From an uncultured Collinsella sp. (GTDB lineage Bacteria > Actinomycetota > Coriobacteriia > Coriobacteriales > Coriobacteriaceae): a DNA stretch of 6,239 nucleotides. Of this stretch, positions 1 to 5,998 are shown piece by piece. Both the position numbers and the translations under genes were made by a program. The DNA is taken from the NCBI GenBank assembly GCA_900759335.1, contig CAAEUX010000032.1, positions 1 through 6,239 of the forward strand, in the 5' to 3' direction. The notes beneath the pieces were generated by a model that searched no databases, was not told where the DNA came from, and saw nothing but the letters and a program-made list of their open reading frames with translations. How positions within the stretch are numbered: position 1 is the stretch's first letter; the number at the start of each line of letters is the position of its first letter.

Positions 1-2
1 AG

Positions 3-79
3 TGGTAGCCCGTACCAGATTCGAACTGGTGATCTCCGCCTTGAGAGGGCGGCGTCCTAAACCGCTAGACGAACGGGCC
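3..79 (-). tRNA. tRNA-Glu (anticodon CTC)
   Basis: Read on the minus strand, this 77-nt segment folds as a complete cloverleaf. The acceptor arms are GGCCCGT and ACGGGCT, with a G1-U72 wobble as the first pair. The D stem is GTCT/GGAC, and the anticodon stem CCGCC/GGCGG encloses loop CTCTCAA. The T arm is ACCAG-TTCGAAT-CTGGT, followed by discriminator A and an encoded CCA (+ strand positions 3-5). Loop positions 34-36 are CTC, which reads the glutamate codon GAG. The gene is the last in the leftward direction, 127 bp downstream of the cca stop codon, and has its own candidate promoter. Isotype and boundaries are read directly from the sequence. Confidence 0.96.
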
Positions 80-110
80 ACATGACATCTGCACTGCCGT
101 GCTGCGAGGA

Positions 111-142
111 AATATATTACGGGACAAAAAACGTCAGCGCAA
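111..142 (-). promoter_or_regulatory. Candidate promoter for tRNA-Glu
   Basis: On the minus strand an AT-rich -10 region (TAATAT at 114-119, overlapping TATATT at 111-116) lies about 32-35 nt upstream of the tRNA 5' end. A weak -35 match, TTGCGC (137-142), sits 17 nt upstream of TAATAT; CTGACG (132-137) is an alternative with 15-nt spacing to TATATT. Initiation near position 104-107 would leave a leader of about 25 nt for processing by RNase P. The -10 is good and the -35 poor, so the exact start is uncertain. Confidence 0.4.
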
Positions 143-151
143 GAAGAAATT

Positions 152-176
152 CCAAATTGCCGAAAAATTGTCGGCA
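152..176 (-). terminator. Probable intrinsic terminator of cca
   Basis: About 30 nt past the cca stop codon on the minus strand is a 6-bp hairpin, TGCCGA/TCGGCA (arms 171-176 and 158-163) with a 7-nt loop. It is followed by a moderately U-rich stretch that reads AATTTGGAATTTC. The stem is short and the tract is interrupted, so termination may be partial. It separates cca from the downstream tRNA gene. Confidence 0.5.
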
Positions 177-206
177 GGTTATGGAACACGCAGGTAAACT
201 GGGTAG

Positions 207-1601
207 CTAATTCAAGTTGAGATGGACCAAAAGAGCTTCGCGATCGTTGGGAATGTTGTCTTCGATCACGGCGTCGAGGGCGGCGTTGAGAAGCTGACCC
301 AGTTCCGGCCCGGGCTTGACTCCGGCACGGATCAGGTCGCCGCCGTTAATGGCGAGCATCTTGAGCGTATGGGGCTCCCCTGCCTTCAGCAGCTCGTGCG
401 CCAGCGCGCGCATCTCCTCAATCGTCTCAACGTAATAGAAGCACGATGGGGCCTTGCCAAGCGTGTCAGCACGCTTGAGGTCCATGAGCTCGTCAATCAG
501 GCGGGCCGTGTCGACGCCCTCACCCGAAAGCGCGCGCATCATATTGAGCAGGCAGGAGCGCTCGGGGCGCAGCGGCTTATCGTGATATTTGATGAGCAGG
601 CAAACGTCGCGCACCAGGTCGTGCGAGAGTGCCAGGCGATCCATAATGACGCGCGCTTTCTTGGCGCCGAGCTCGGGATGACCGTAGAAGTGTCCGTTGC
701 CGGCGTGATCGACCGTAAAGCACTCGGGCTTGGAGACATCGTGCAAAAACGCCGCCCACATAAGGCTCGACGATGGCGCGACGCCGTCGCACAGCGCCAG
801 CTCCCCTGCCACCGTCAGCACACGGGCGATATGCTCGTAGACGTTAAACGCATGATAGACACTTCGCTGATCAAACCCCCGAGCGGGCGCAAGCTCGGGC
901 ACAGCGGCACAGACGAGCTCGGGATAGCGAAGCATCGCGTCTCCCCCATGACCGGTCGAAAGAATGCCCTCGAGCTCAATACCCACACGCTCGCGCGCCA
1001 CAGCATCGAGCAACGGCGCGCACTCGGCAAGCGCACGCTTGGTCTCGGGCTCAATCATAAAGTCCAGGCGGCAGGCAAAGCGCACCGCGCGCAGCATGCG
1101 CAGTGCATCCTCGTTAAAGCGACGCTTGGGATCGCCGACAGCACGAATCAGTTTGCGCTCCAAGTCACCCTGGCCGTCGTAGCGGTCGACAAGACCGCGC
1201 TCGGGATGCCAGGCCATGGCGTTGACGGTAAAGTCGCGGCGCGCCAGATCGTCCTCGAGCGAGGCGGCACGCTCCACACTCTGGGGATGGCGACCATCGG
1301 TGTAAAAGCCATCCAGGCGGTACGTGGTGACCTCGATACGCTCGCCATCGGAAATAGCCGTGATTCCGCCAAATTTAATGCCCGACTCCACGACCGCAAT
1401 ATCAGCGGCCTCGAGCGCCGCCTTGGACTCCTGCCACAGGCCGCTGCAGCACATGTCAACATCGTGGCTGGGACACCCCAACAGGGCGTCGCGCACCCAA
1501 CCGCCAACGTACCAAGCCTCAAGACCAGCCGCCTCAAGCGCGCGCAGGACGCGCAGGGAGGCATCGGACGGTTGCGTACCGTTGAGCGAAACATTGCACA
1601 T
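207..1601 (-). CDS. cca: CCA tRNA nucleotidyltransferase (class II, with HD domain)
   Basis: This 464-residue protein matches the tRNA nucleotidyltransferase family, which adds or repairs the 3'-CCA end of tRNAs in the cytoplasm using CTP and ATP. The N-terminal head has the nucleotidyltransferase signature GGWVRDALLG (residues 33-42), then metal-binding Asp47 and Asp49 (HDVDM). RRDFTVNAMA (121-130) and EDALRMLRAVRFA (164-176) are the nucleotide-recognition motifs that carry the EDxxR element. An HD phosphohydrolase-type domain follows, with His287-Asp288 in FLHDVSKP. The C-terminal INGGDLIRAGVKPGPELG (418-435) is typical of bacterial CCA enzymes that carry this domain. Start: ATG at 1599-1601, preceded by a perfect AGGAGG (1610-1615) with 8-nt spacing. 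It stands alone, 164 bp downstream of a kinase gene and beyond that gene's terminator; no convincing sigma-70 promoter is visible in the gap. A narrower activity (CC- or A-adding only, or poly(A) polymerase) is possible, but the motifs fit CCA addition best. Confidence 0.93.
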   Translation of the reverse strand: MCNVSLNGTQPSDASLRVLRALEAAGLEAWYVGGWVRDALLGCPSHDVDMCCSGLWQESKAALEAADIAVVESGIKFGGITAISDGERIEVTTYRLDGFYTDGRHPQSVERAASLEDDLARRDFTVNAMAWHPERGLVDRYDGQGDLERKLIRAVGDPKRRFNEDALRMLRAVRFACRLDFMIEPETKRALAECAPLLDAVARERVGIELEGILSTGHGGDAMLRYPELVCAAVPELAPARGFDQRSVYHAFNVYEHIARVLTVAGELALCDGVAPSSSLMWAAFLHDVSKPECFTVDHAGNGHFYGHPELGAKKARVIMDRLALSHDLVRDVCLLIKYHDKPLRPERSCLLNMMRALSGEGVDTARLIDELMDLKRADTLGKAPSCFYYVETIEEMRALAHELLKAGEPHTLKMLAINGGDLIRAGVKPGPELGQLLNAALDAVIEDNIPNDREALLVHLNLN

Positions 1602-1698
1602 ACCTGTGGCCTCCTGCGACTATCAAATTGGCTATCGATTGCGTCTGCAAGAAGTCTAGCAAGAAACAGCCTCCACTGCACACGCAAGTCCGATAAAC

Positions 1699-1732
1699 AA
1701 AAACGCATCCGTCCTAGTCTAAGACGGATGCG
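1699..1732 (-). terminator. Strong intrinsic terminator after kinase 1
   Basis: On the minus strand a perfect 10-bp stem, CGCATCCGTC/GACGGATGCG (arms 1723-1732 and 1704-1713), encloses a 9-nt loop. It is followed at once by TTTTT (1699-1703) and then GTTTATC. It lies 33 bp past the stop codon of the kinase gene ending at 1766. The structure and U-tract are textbook, so the kinase transcript should end here and cca should be transcribed separately. Confidence 0.9.
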
Positions 1733-1765
1733 AAATAATCAAACTATTCAGACAAGGTGCCGGAA

Positions 1766-2698
1766 CTAGCAGACCTGGCGAACCTCGATGTGCTTCTTAT
1801 ATTCGTCCACCTTGGCAAAATCACCCAAACCAGGGCACTCGACCACGTTGGCGCCGGTGGCCATCGAAAGGCGCAGGGCGTCCTCGACGCGCTCGGGGGC
1901 GTCGTGCCACACGGACAGGAAGGCAGCGAGCGAGGAATCGCCGGCGCAGACGGTCGACAGCAGCTTGACCTCAAAGGTGCGGTTGGCAAACCAGATGTGC
2001 TCGCCGTTAGAGAAGTACGCACCGGCGCCACCAAGGGTCAGCAGCACGTTCTTGGCGCCCTTGGAATGAAGCTCGGCCATAGCGCCCTTGACGGACTCAT
2101 CGTCGCCACCGCTCACCTTAATGCCAAAGATGTCGAGCAGCTCATCGTCATTGGGCTTGATCAGCAGTGGCTCCAGAGCAATGAGGTCTGCCAGCTGATG
2201 GCTCGAGATGTCGAGGACGAACTCGGCCCCCTTGGCCTTGACACGGCGCAGGACCTCGGCCAAGAAGCCCTCGGAAGTGTTGGGAGGCAGCGAGCCGCTG
2301 ATGACCAGGCAGGTCATGTCATCGAGCGAATCGATGAGCTCAAACATCTCCTGCTCGTTAGCCTCGTTGATGGCGGCACCGGCGTTGACCATGTTGTACT
2401 CGGTGTCGGGGCCGGCATTGAGGAACACGTTGACGCGCGTGATGCCGTCGGTCCACACGGGCTTGACGGCCACGCCCAGGGCCTCGGCGCCCTTAACGAT
2501 AAACTCACCCGAGAAGCCGGCGAAGAAACCCAAGATCGTGGTGTCGACACCGTAGTGATCAAGCGTAAACGAGACGTTGAGGCCCTTGCCGTTGGGCGTG
2601 TAGACGGCATTGCGGGTACGCGTAACGGTGTTGGCAGCAAGACCGTCACAAGCGATGTTGTAGTCAATGGCGGGATTTGCAGTGAGCGTGTAAATCAT
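1766..2698 (-). CDS. PfkB-family sugar-phosphate kinase, 1-phosphofructokinase (FruK/LacC)-like, copy 1
   Basis: This 310-residue ribokinase-fold (PfkB family) protein probably phosphorylates a hexose phosphate, such as fructose 1-phosphate or tagatose 6-phosphate, with ATP in the cytoplasm. FruK/LacC-like marks are the N-terminus MIYTLTANPAID, NGKGLNV (36-42), WTDGITRVN (82-90), SGSLPPN (134-140), LIKPNDDEL (179-187) and CAGDSSLAAF (251-260) with presumed catalytic base Asp254. Two signatures are unusual: NGKG where the family normally has (A/G)GKG, and CAGD where GAGD is usual. The frame is open further upstream to a GTG at 2713. I chose the ATG at 2696-2698 because AAAGGA (2705-2710) lies 7 nt before it, and because the resulting protein has the same length and N-terminus as the neighbouring paralog. 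The gene has its own -10 element and terminator. The family is secure; the exact substrate is not. Confidence 0.88.
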   Translation of the reverse strand: MIYTLTANPAIDYNIACDGLAANTVTRTRNAVYTPNGKGLNVSFTLDHYGVDTTILGFFAGFSGEFIVKGAEALGVAVKPVWTDGITRVNVFLNAGPDTEYNMVNAGAAINEANEQEMFELIDSLDDMTCLVISGSLPPNTSEGFLAEVLRRVKAKGAEFVLDISSHQLADLIALEPLLIKPNDDELLDIFGIKVSGGDDESVKGAMAELHSKGAKNVLLTLGGAGAYFSNGEHIWFANRTFEVKLLSTVCAGDSSLAAFLSVWHDAPERVEDALRLSMATGANVVECPGLGDFAKVDEYKKHIEVRQVC

Positions 2699-2704
2699 GA
2701 ATGT

Positions 2705-2710
2705 TCCTTT
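2705..2710 (-). promoter_or_regulatory. Ribosome-binding site fixing the start of kinase copy 1
   Basis: AAAGGA on the minus strand lies 6-7 nt upstream of the ATG at 2696-2698. The longer frame from the GTG at 2713 would place this site inside the coding sequence, with no purine-rich site ahead of that GTG. This supports the 310-residue protein over a 315-residue one. Confidence 0.75.
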
Positions 2711-2732
2711 CACGAAGCAACGTGTTAATGAA

Positions 2733-2738
2733 AGTATA
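2733..2738 (-). promoter_or_regulatory. Candidate -10 element for kinase copy 1
   Basis: TATACT on the minus strand matches the sigma-70 -10 consensus at five of six positions and sits 34 nt upstream of the start codon. It would give a leader of roughly 28 nt. No good -35 is seen at 16-18 bp; the best partial match, TTGTAG, would need a 20-bp spacer. That suggests a weak or activator-dependent promoter. Its position just after the terminator of the preceding kinase supports separate expression of this gene. Confidence 0.45.
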
Positions 2739-2827
2739 TTCCACGAGTCGACAAAAGGCTACAACATCTCGGTGAACGGTGTGGAAGCGATGAAGTACGG
2801 CAGGACACCTCTCCCCCATGGCGGAAC

Positions 2828-2859
2828 AAAAAAGGCGCCCCGGCCGAAAACGGGGCGCC
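2828..2859 (-). terminator. Strong intrinsic terminator after kinase 2
   Basis: On the minus strand a perfect 9-bp GC-rich stem, CGGCGCCCC-type (arms 2851-2859 and 2834-2842), closes an 8-nt loop and is followed directly by six T residues (2828-2833). It starts 28 bp past the stop codon of the kinase gene ending at 2888. It should end the ptsI-kinase 2 transcript and isolate the downstream kinase gene. Confidence 0.92.
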
Positions 2860-2887
2860 GCATGCGCACGAATGTGTCGCGTTTCGA

Positions 2888-3820
2888 TTACTGACGATCG
2901 AGCTTGCGGACAGCAACGCGCTTGCTGTACTCGTCGACGTGACCAAAGTCGCCAATACCGACGGACTCTGCAACGTTGGCGCCGGTGGCCATAGCGAGCT
3001 TCATGGCCTCCTCGACGTTGTCGCGATCCCTGTACCACTTGTGCAGGAACGCAGCGAGGGTGCAGTCGCCGGCGCAGACGGAAGAAACCAGCTTGATGTT
3101 GAACTCACGCTTGGCGTACCAGATGTCCTCGCCGTTGGAGAAGTAAGCGTCGCCGCGGCTACCACGGGTGAGCAGCACGTTCTGAACGCCAGCGTCGTGA
3201 GCCATCTTCATGGCAACGCGGACCTCGTCGTCGGTGTCGACCGGCACGCCGAAGATGGCCTTCATCTCGTGATGGTTCGGCTTGATGAGCAGCGGCTTCT
3301 TGTGAGCGAGCTCCTTAAGCTTGTCGGAGGACAGGTCCAAGACGACGTCGGCGCCACGAGCCTGAGCGTGCTCCATGACCTGAGCCAGGAAGTCGGGCGT
3401 AGCTTTGGGAGGCACGGAGCCGGAGACGATCAGGCACTCAAGATCGCCCGCGGTGTCCAGGATGTTGTAGAGCTCCTCCTGGTGCTGCGGCGTGATCGGG
3501 GCGCCGGGGTTCAGGATGCCGTACTCGTGCTGGCCATCGTTGACGTAGGTGTTGATGCGCGTGATACCGTCGGTCCAGACCGGGCGGCACAGGCAGCCCA
3601 GGTTCATGACCTCCTCGACGATAAACTTGCCCGTGAAGCCAGCGAAGAAGCCGAGCGCGACGGTGTCGACGCCCATCTTCTTAAAGGCGAAGGACACGTC
3701 GAGGCCTTTGCCGTTAGCCGTGTAGCTGGCCGAACCGGTGCGGACGTTCTCGTCGGGCTCGAGCGGAGAGCTCGAAACCGTCATGTCGACAGCCGGGTTA
3801 GCGGTTAGCGTGTAGAACAT
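2888..3820 (-). CDS. PfkB-family sugar-phosphate kinase, 1-phosphofructokinase (FruK/LacC)-like, copy 2
   Basis: This 310-residue ribokinase-fold protein has exactly the same length as the downstream copy and, by eye, about half its residues. It probably phosphorylates a hexose phosphate made by PTS uptake. Matching marks are MFYTLTANPAVD, NGKGLDV (36-42), WTDGITRIN (82-90), SGSVPP (133-138), LIKPNHHEM (178-186) and CAGDCTLAAF (249-258) with presumed catalytic Asp252. It shares the unusual NGKG and CAGD with its paralog. It also has Asp41 where copy 1, and the family signature GKGxN, have Asn; this residue lies in the sugar-binding region, so substrate or activity may differ. Start: ATG at 3818-3820 with AGGGGGT (3828-3834) 7 nt upstream. 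It lies 74 bp after ptsI with no U-tract terminator between, so co-transcription with ptsI is likely. The family is secure; the substrate is inferred. Confidence 0.88.
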   Translation of the reverse strand: MFYTLTANPAVDMTVSSSPLEPDENVRTGSASYTANGKGLDVSFAFKKMGVDTVALGFFAGFTGKFIVEEVMNLGCLCRPVWTDGITRINTYVNDGQHEYGILNPGAPITPQHQEELYNILDTAGDLECLIVSGSVPPKATPDFLAQVMEHAQARGADVVLDLSSDKLKELAHKKPLLIKPNHHEMKAIFGVPVDTDDEVRVAMKMAHDAGVQNVLLTRGSRGDAYFSNGEDIWYAKREFNIKLVSSVCAGDCTLAAFLHKWYRDRDNVEEAMKLAMATGANVAESVGIGDFGHVDEYSKRVAVRKLDRQ

Positions 3821-3821
3821 T

Positions 3822-3837
3822 TACAGTACCCCCTGTA
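3822..3837 (-). promoter_or_regulatory. Ribosome-binding site of kinase 2 inside a small hairpin
   Basis: On the minus strand TACAG (3833-3837) and CTGTA (3822-3826) form a 5-bp inverted repeat. Its 6-nt loop, together with the closing base of the stem, contains the G-run of the Shine-Dalgarno sequence AGGGGGT. The ATG begins 1 nt after the stem. The hairpin is short and may be only marginally stable, so a role in controlling translation of kinase 2 is inference. Confidence 0.35.
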
Positions 3838-3844
3838 TATGTGA

Positions 3845-3877
3845 GGGCCGCGTGGCCGGCCCATTCCAACCACGCGG
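3845..3877 (-). repeat. Intergenic inverted repeat between ptsI and kinase 2
   Basis: An 8-bp perfect stem, CCGCGTGG/CCACGCGG (arms 3870-3877 and 3848-3855), begins 17 nt past the ptsI stop codon. An overlapping stem, GGGCC/GGCCC (3858-3862 and 3845-3849), cannot form at the same time. The downstream sequence on the minus strand is CCCTCACATATACAG with no U-run, so this is not a standard intrinsic terminator. It could be an RNA-processing or 3'-stabilising element that sets different levels of ptsI and kinase mRNA. Confidence 0.5.
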
Positions 3878-3894
3878 TTACCTCTGATACCAAA

Positions 3895-5598
3895 TTAGCG
3901 AGCTGCGGACTCGAGCAGTGCCTTGACCTCGGCGGCAGTGTTGCAGGCGAGCGCCTTCTCGGCGAGCTCGTCGCACTCGGCCTTGGTCCACTGGCTGATG
4001 GTCTTGCGGGCGCGCAGGATCGACGGAGCGCTCATCGAGAACTCCTCCAGGCCCCAGCTAATCAGCAGCGGCTCGAGCAACGGATCGGCAGCGGCCTCGC
4101 CGCACATACCGACCATGATGCCGGCCTTCACGCCGCTCTCGATGATGTTCTTGAGCGAGCGGAGCACGGCGGGATAGTACACCTGGTACAGGTTGGAGAT
4201 GGTGTCGTTACCACGGTCGGCGCACATGGTGTAGCCGATCAGGTCGTTGGTGCCGATGGAAAAGAAGTCGGCGACCTCGGCCAGGCGGTCAGCGAGCAGC
4301 GAAGCGGCGGGCGTCTCGACCATAATGCCGACCTCGATGTTCTCGTTGAACTTGCGACCCTCTTCGGTCAGCTCGGCCTTGCACTGCTCGACGAGCTCCT
4401 TGACAGCCAAGACCTCCTCGACGCAGGTGACGAGCGGGATCATGATCTTGACGTCACCGAAGGCGCTAGCGCGCAGCAGAGCGCGGAGCTGGACCTTGTA
4501 CTGGTCGGGATTGGCCAGGCAGTAACGCACGGCGCGGAAGCCCATGAAGGGGTTATCTTCCTTGACCATGTGCAGATACGGAATCTCCTTGTCGCCACCC
4601 ACATCGAGCGTGCGGATGATGACCGGAGCACCCTTGAGCGCGCTGGCGACCTTACGGTAGGCGTTGAACTGCTCCTCCTCGGAAGGAAGCTCAGCAGAGT
4701 CCATGAACAGGAACTCGGAGCGGAACAGACCGATAGCCTCGGCGTCGTGATCGAGCGCGTTGGGCACGTCATCGGGGTTACCGATGTTGCAGGCGATGAT
4801 CTTCTTAATGCCATCGGCAGTCACGGACGGCTTGCCACGGTAGGCCTCGAGGGCTGCCTTCTCGGCAGCGAAGGCCTCGGCCTTGGCAGTGTAGGCAGCG
4901 AGCGTCTCCTCGTCGGGATCGGCCTCGACGATACCCTTGCCACCGTCGACGACAACGGTCATGCCATTACGCAGAGCGGTGCAGCTGTTGGAAACCGAAA
5001 GGACAGCCGGGATCTCGAGAGCGCGCGCGATGATCGCGGAGTGCGACGTGCGGCCACCGGTCTCGGTGACGATACCGGCAACGTGGGCCTTATCGATCGT
5101 GGCGGTCATGGACGGCGTGAGGTCGTGCACGACAACGACGGTGTTCTCGGGCAGGACGGAGAGGTCGACGACCTCCTTGCCCAGCAGCTCGGCCAGAATA
5201 CCGGTGCGGATGTCGGCGATGTCGGCCGCGCGCAGACGGAACATCTCGTCGTCCATGGACAGGAACATGTTCTCGAACATGGTCGAAGTGTCCATGAGCG
5301 CCTGCTCGGCGCAGGTACCGCCGTCAATGGCGGCGTTGATGGCGTCGGTCATGCCCGGGTCCTGAGCCAGGACAATGTGTCCGCTCATGATCTCGGCCTC
5401 GGCCTCGCCCACCGTCTCCTTCATGTGGTCGGCCTGAGCCTGGGTCTTCTCGCAGAAGACCGAAAGAGCGGATTGATAGCGCTCCTTCTCTGCTGCCGAA
5501 TCAGCAACCTCGTGCGTCTCAAACGTCAAGTCGGGATCGACGGCGACCATGACGGTGCCGATACCGATGCCCTCGGAAGCGTTGACTCCCTGATACAT
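3895..5598 (-). CDS. ptsI: PTS Enzyme I (phosphoenolpyruvate-protein phosphotransferase)
   Basis: Enzyme I, 567 residues from the chosen start, is the cytoplasmic first step of the sugar phosphotransferase system: it autophosphorylates from PEP and passes the phosphate to HPr. The N-terminus YQGVNASEGIGIG is the usual start of the family. The phosphorylated histidine is His186 in TGGRTSHSAIIAR. PEP-binding barrel motifs follow: GLFRSEFLFMD (290-300), RTLDVGGDKEIPYL (329-342), IMVETPAA (425-432), TNDLIGYTM (450-458) with DRGN at 461-464, and the active-site Cys499 in GMCGEAA. TNDLIG replaces the more usual TNDLTQ. Two in-frame ATGs compete. 5598 gives the family-typical MYQG start, with GAGG 7 nt upstream. 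5604 adds Met-Gly, with GGAG 6 nt upstream. A TTG-started extension to 5652 overlaps the hairpin after ptsH and is unlikely. The gene follows ptsH after a 133-bp gap. Confidence 0.96.
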   Translation of the reverse strand: MYQGVNASEGIGIGTVMVAVDPDLTFETHEVADSAAEKERYQSALSVFCEKTQAQADHMKETVGEAEAEIMSGHIVLAQDPGMTDAINAAIDGGTCAEQALMDTSTMFENMFLSMDDEMFRLRAADIADIRTGILAELLGKEVVDLSVLPENTVVVVHDLTPSMTATIDKAHVAGIVTETGGRTSHSAIIARALEIPAVLSVSNSCTALRNGMTVVVDGGKGIVEADPDEETLAAYTAKAEAFAAEKAALEAYRGKPSVTADGIKKIIACNIGNPDDVPNALDHDAEAIGLFRSEFLFMDSAELPSEEEQFNAYRKVASALKGAPVIIRTLDVGGDKEIPYLHMVKEDNPFMGFRAVRYCLANPDQYKVQLRALLRASAFGDVKIMIPLVTCVEEVLAVKELVEQCKAELTEEGRKFNENIEVGIMVETPAASLLADRLAEVADFFSIGTNDLIGYTMCADRGNDTISNLYQVYYPAVLRSLKNIIESGVKAGIMVGMCGEAAADPLLEPLLISWGLEEFSMSAPSILRARKTISQWTKAECDELAEKALACNTAAEVKALLESAAR

Positions 5599-5623
5599 TC
5601 CCATTCCTCTCTCCGTGTCATGT

Positions 5624-5652
5624 GATAAAGCGTTTTGCCATATCCATGACAA
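5624..5652 (-). promoter_or_regulatory. Weak candidate promoter for ptsI
   Basis: On the minus strand TTGTCA (5647-5652, five of six to the -35 consensus) lies 17 bp from TTTATC (5624-5629, only three of six to the -10 consensus). It would give a leader of under 20 nt. The -35 overlaps the U-tract of the hairpin just upstream, so the two readings compete. Low confidence; read-through from ptsH is an equally good source of ptsI mRNA. Confidence 0.22.
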
Positions 5653-5686
5653 AAGAGCGCAGCTACCTTACAACAGGTCACTGCGC
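5651..5686 (-). terminator. Attenuator-like hairpin between ptsH and ptsI
   Basis: On the minus strand GCGCAG/CTGCGC (arms 5681-5686 and 5657-5662) forms a 6-bp stem. A 2x2 internal loop and a 4-bp inner stem, ACCT/AGGT (5675-5678 and 5665-5668), continue it to a 6-nt apical loop. TCTTTT follows directly (5651-5656). The structure resembles an intrinsic terminator with a short U-tract and an interrupted stem, so partial termination is plausible. That would make more ptsH than ptsI mRNA, in keeping with the usual excess of HPr over Enzyme I. Confidence 0.6.
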
Positions 5687-5731
5687 CCCCAAATATGAAC
5701 TTAGTTGTTCAACATGCGACCCGTTTGAGTT

Positions 5732-5995
5732 CTACTCGCCAAGACCGCTCTTGATGAGCTCGATGGCAGCAGCCAGAGCCTCGGCCTCGTCAGCGCCGTC
5801 GCACTTGACCTCGACCTCGGTGCCGCAGGGGATACCAGCAGCCATGAGGGCCATCGGGGACTTGCCGTTGACCTCCTTCTCGGGGGTAACGACCGTCACG
5901 TCACAGGCGTACTTGCCCATGGTGGAGGCGAACAGACCAGCCGGACGCATGTGCAGACCCTGAGGATTAACGAGGGTAGCCTTCTCAGAAACCAT
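5732..5995 (-). CDS. ptsH: PTS phosphocarrier protein HPr
   Basis: HPr, 87 residues (the normal length), is the small cytoplasmic carrier that takes phosphate from Enzyme I onto His15 and hands it to sugar-specific Enzyme IIA domains. The active-site loop NPQGLHMRPAG (10-20) places His15 and Arg17 exactly as in known HPr proteins. NGKSPMALMAAG (43-54) puts Ser46 at the site that HPr kinase modifies in Firmicutes, but residue 47 is Pro rather than the usual Ile, so Ser46 control is uncertain. The frame is open upstream to 6052. I chose the ATG at 5993-5995 because AAGGAG (6002-6007) lies 6 nt before it and the product then has the family length and N-terminus. It is the first gene of the leftward ptsH-ptsI-kinase run. 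Confidence 0.97.
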   Translation of the reverse strand: MVSEKATLVNPQGLHMRPAGLFASTMGKYACDVTVVTPEKEVNGKSPMALMAAGIPCGTEVEVKCDGADEAEALAAAIELIKSGLGE

Positions 5996-5998
5996 AGT

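Noticed and set aside
1602..1698. Promoter for cca
   Set aside because: Several partial -10-like words (TAGACT, GATAGT) exist, but none has a reasonable -35 at proper spacing.
222..1769. 515-residue open frame on the plus strand opposite cca
   Set aside because: It is a shadow frame: cca on the other strand has full family motifs and a perfect ribosome-binding site. The plus-strand translation has no recognisable motifs and runs through the terminator at 1699-1732.
2699..2713. GTG-started N-terminal extension of kinase copy 1
   Set aside because: It would translate the Shine-Dalgarno site itself, and it makes the protein longer than its 310-residue paralog.
1757..3808. Plus-strand open frames of 323 and 289 residues opposite the two kinases
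   Set aside because: The two frames resemble each other only because the kinases on the opposite strand are paralogs. No ribosome-binding site or domain supports them.
3841..5625. 594-residue open frame on the plus strand opposite ptsI
   Set aside because: The antisense frame is stop-free because of the strong G/C third-position bias of ptsI. It is rich in Gly, Asp, Val and Leu, as expected of antisense translation, with no domain signature.
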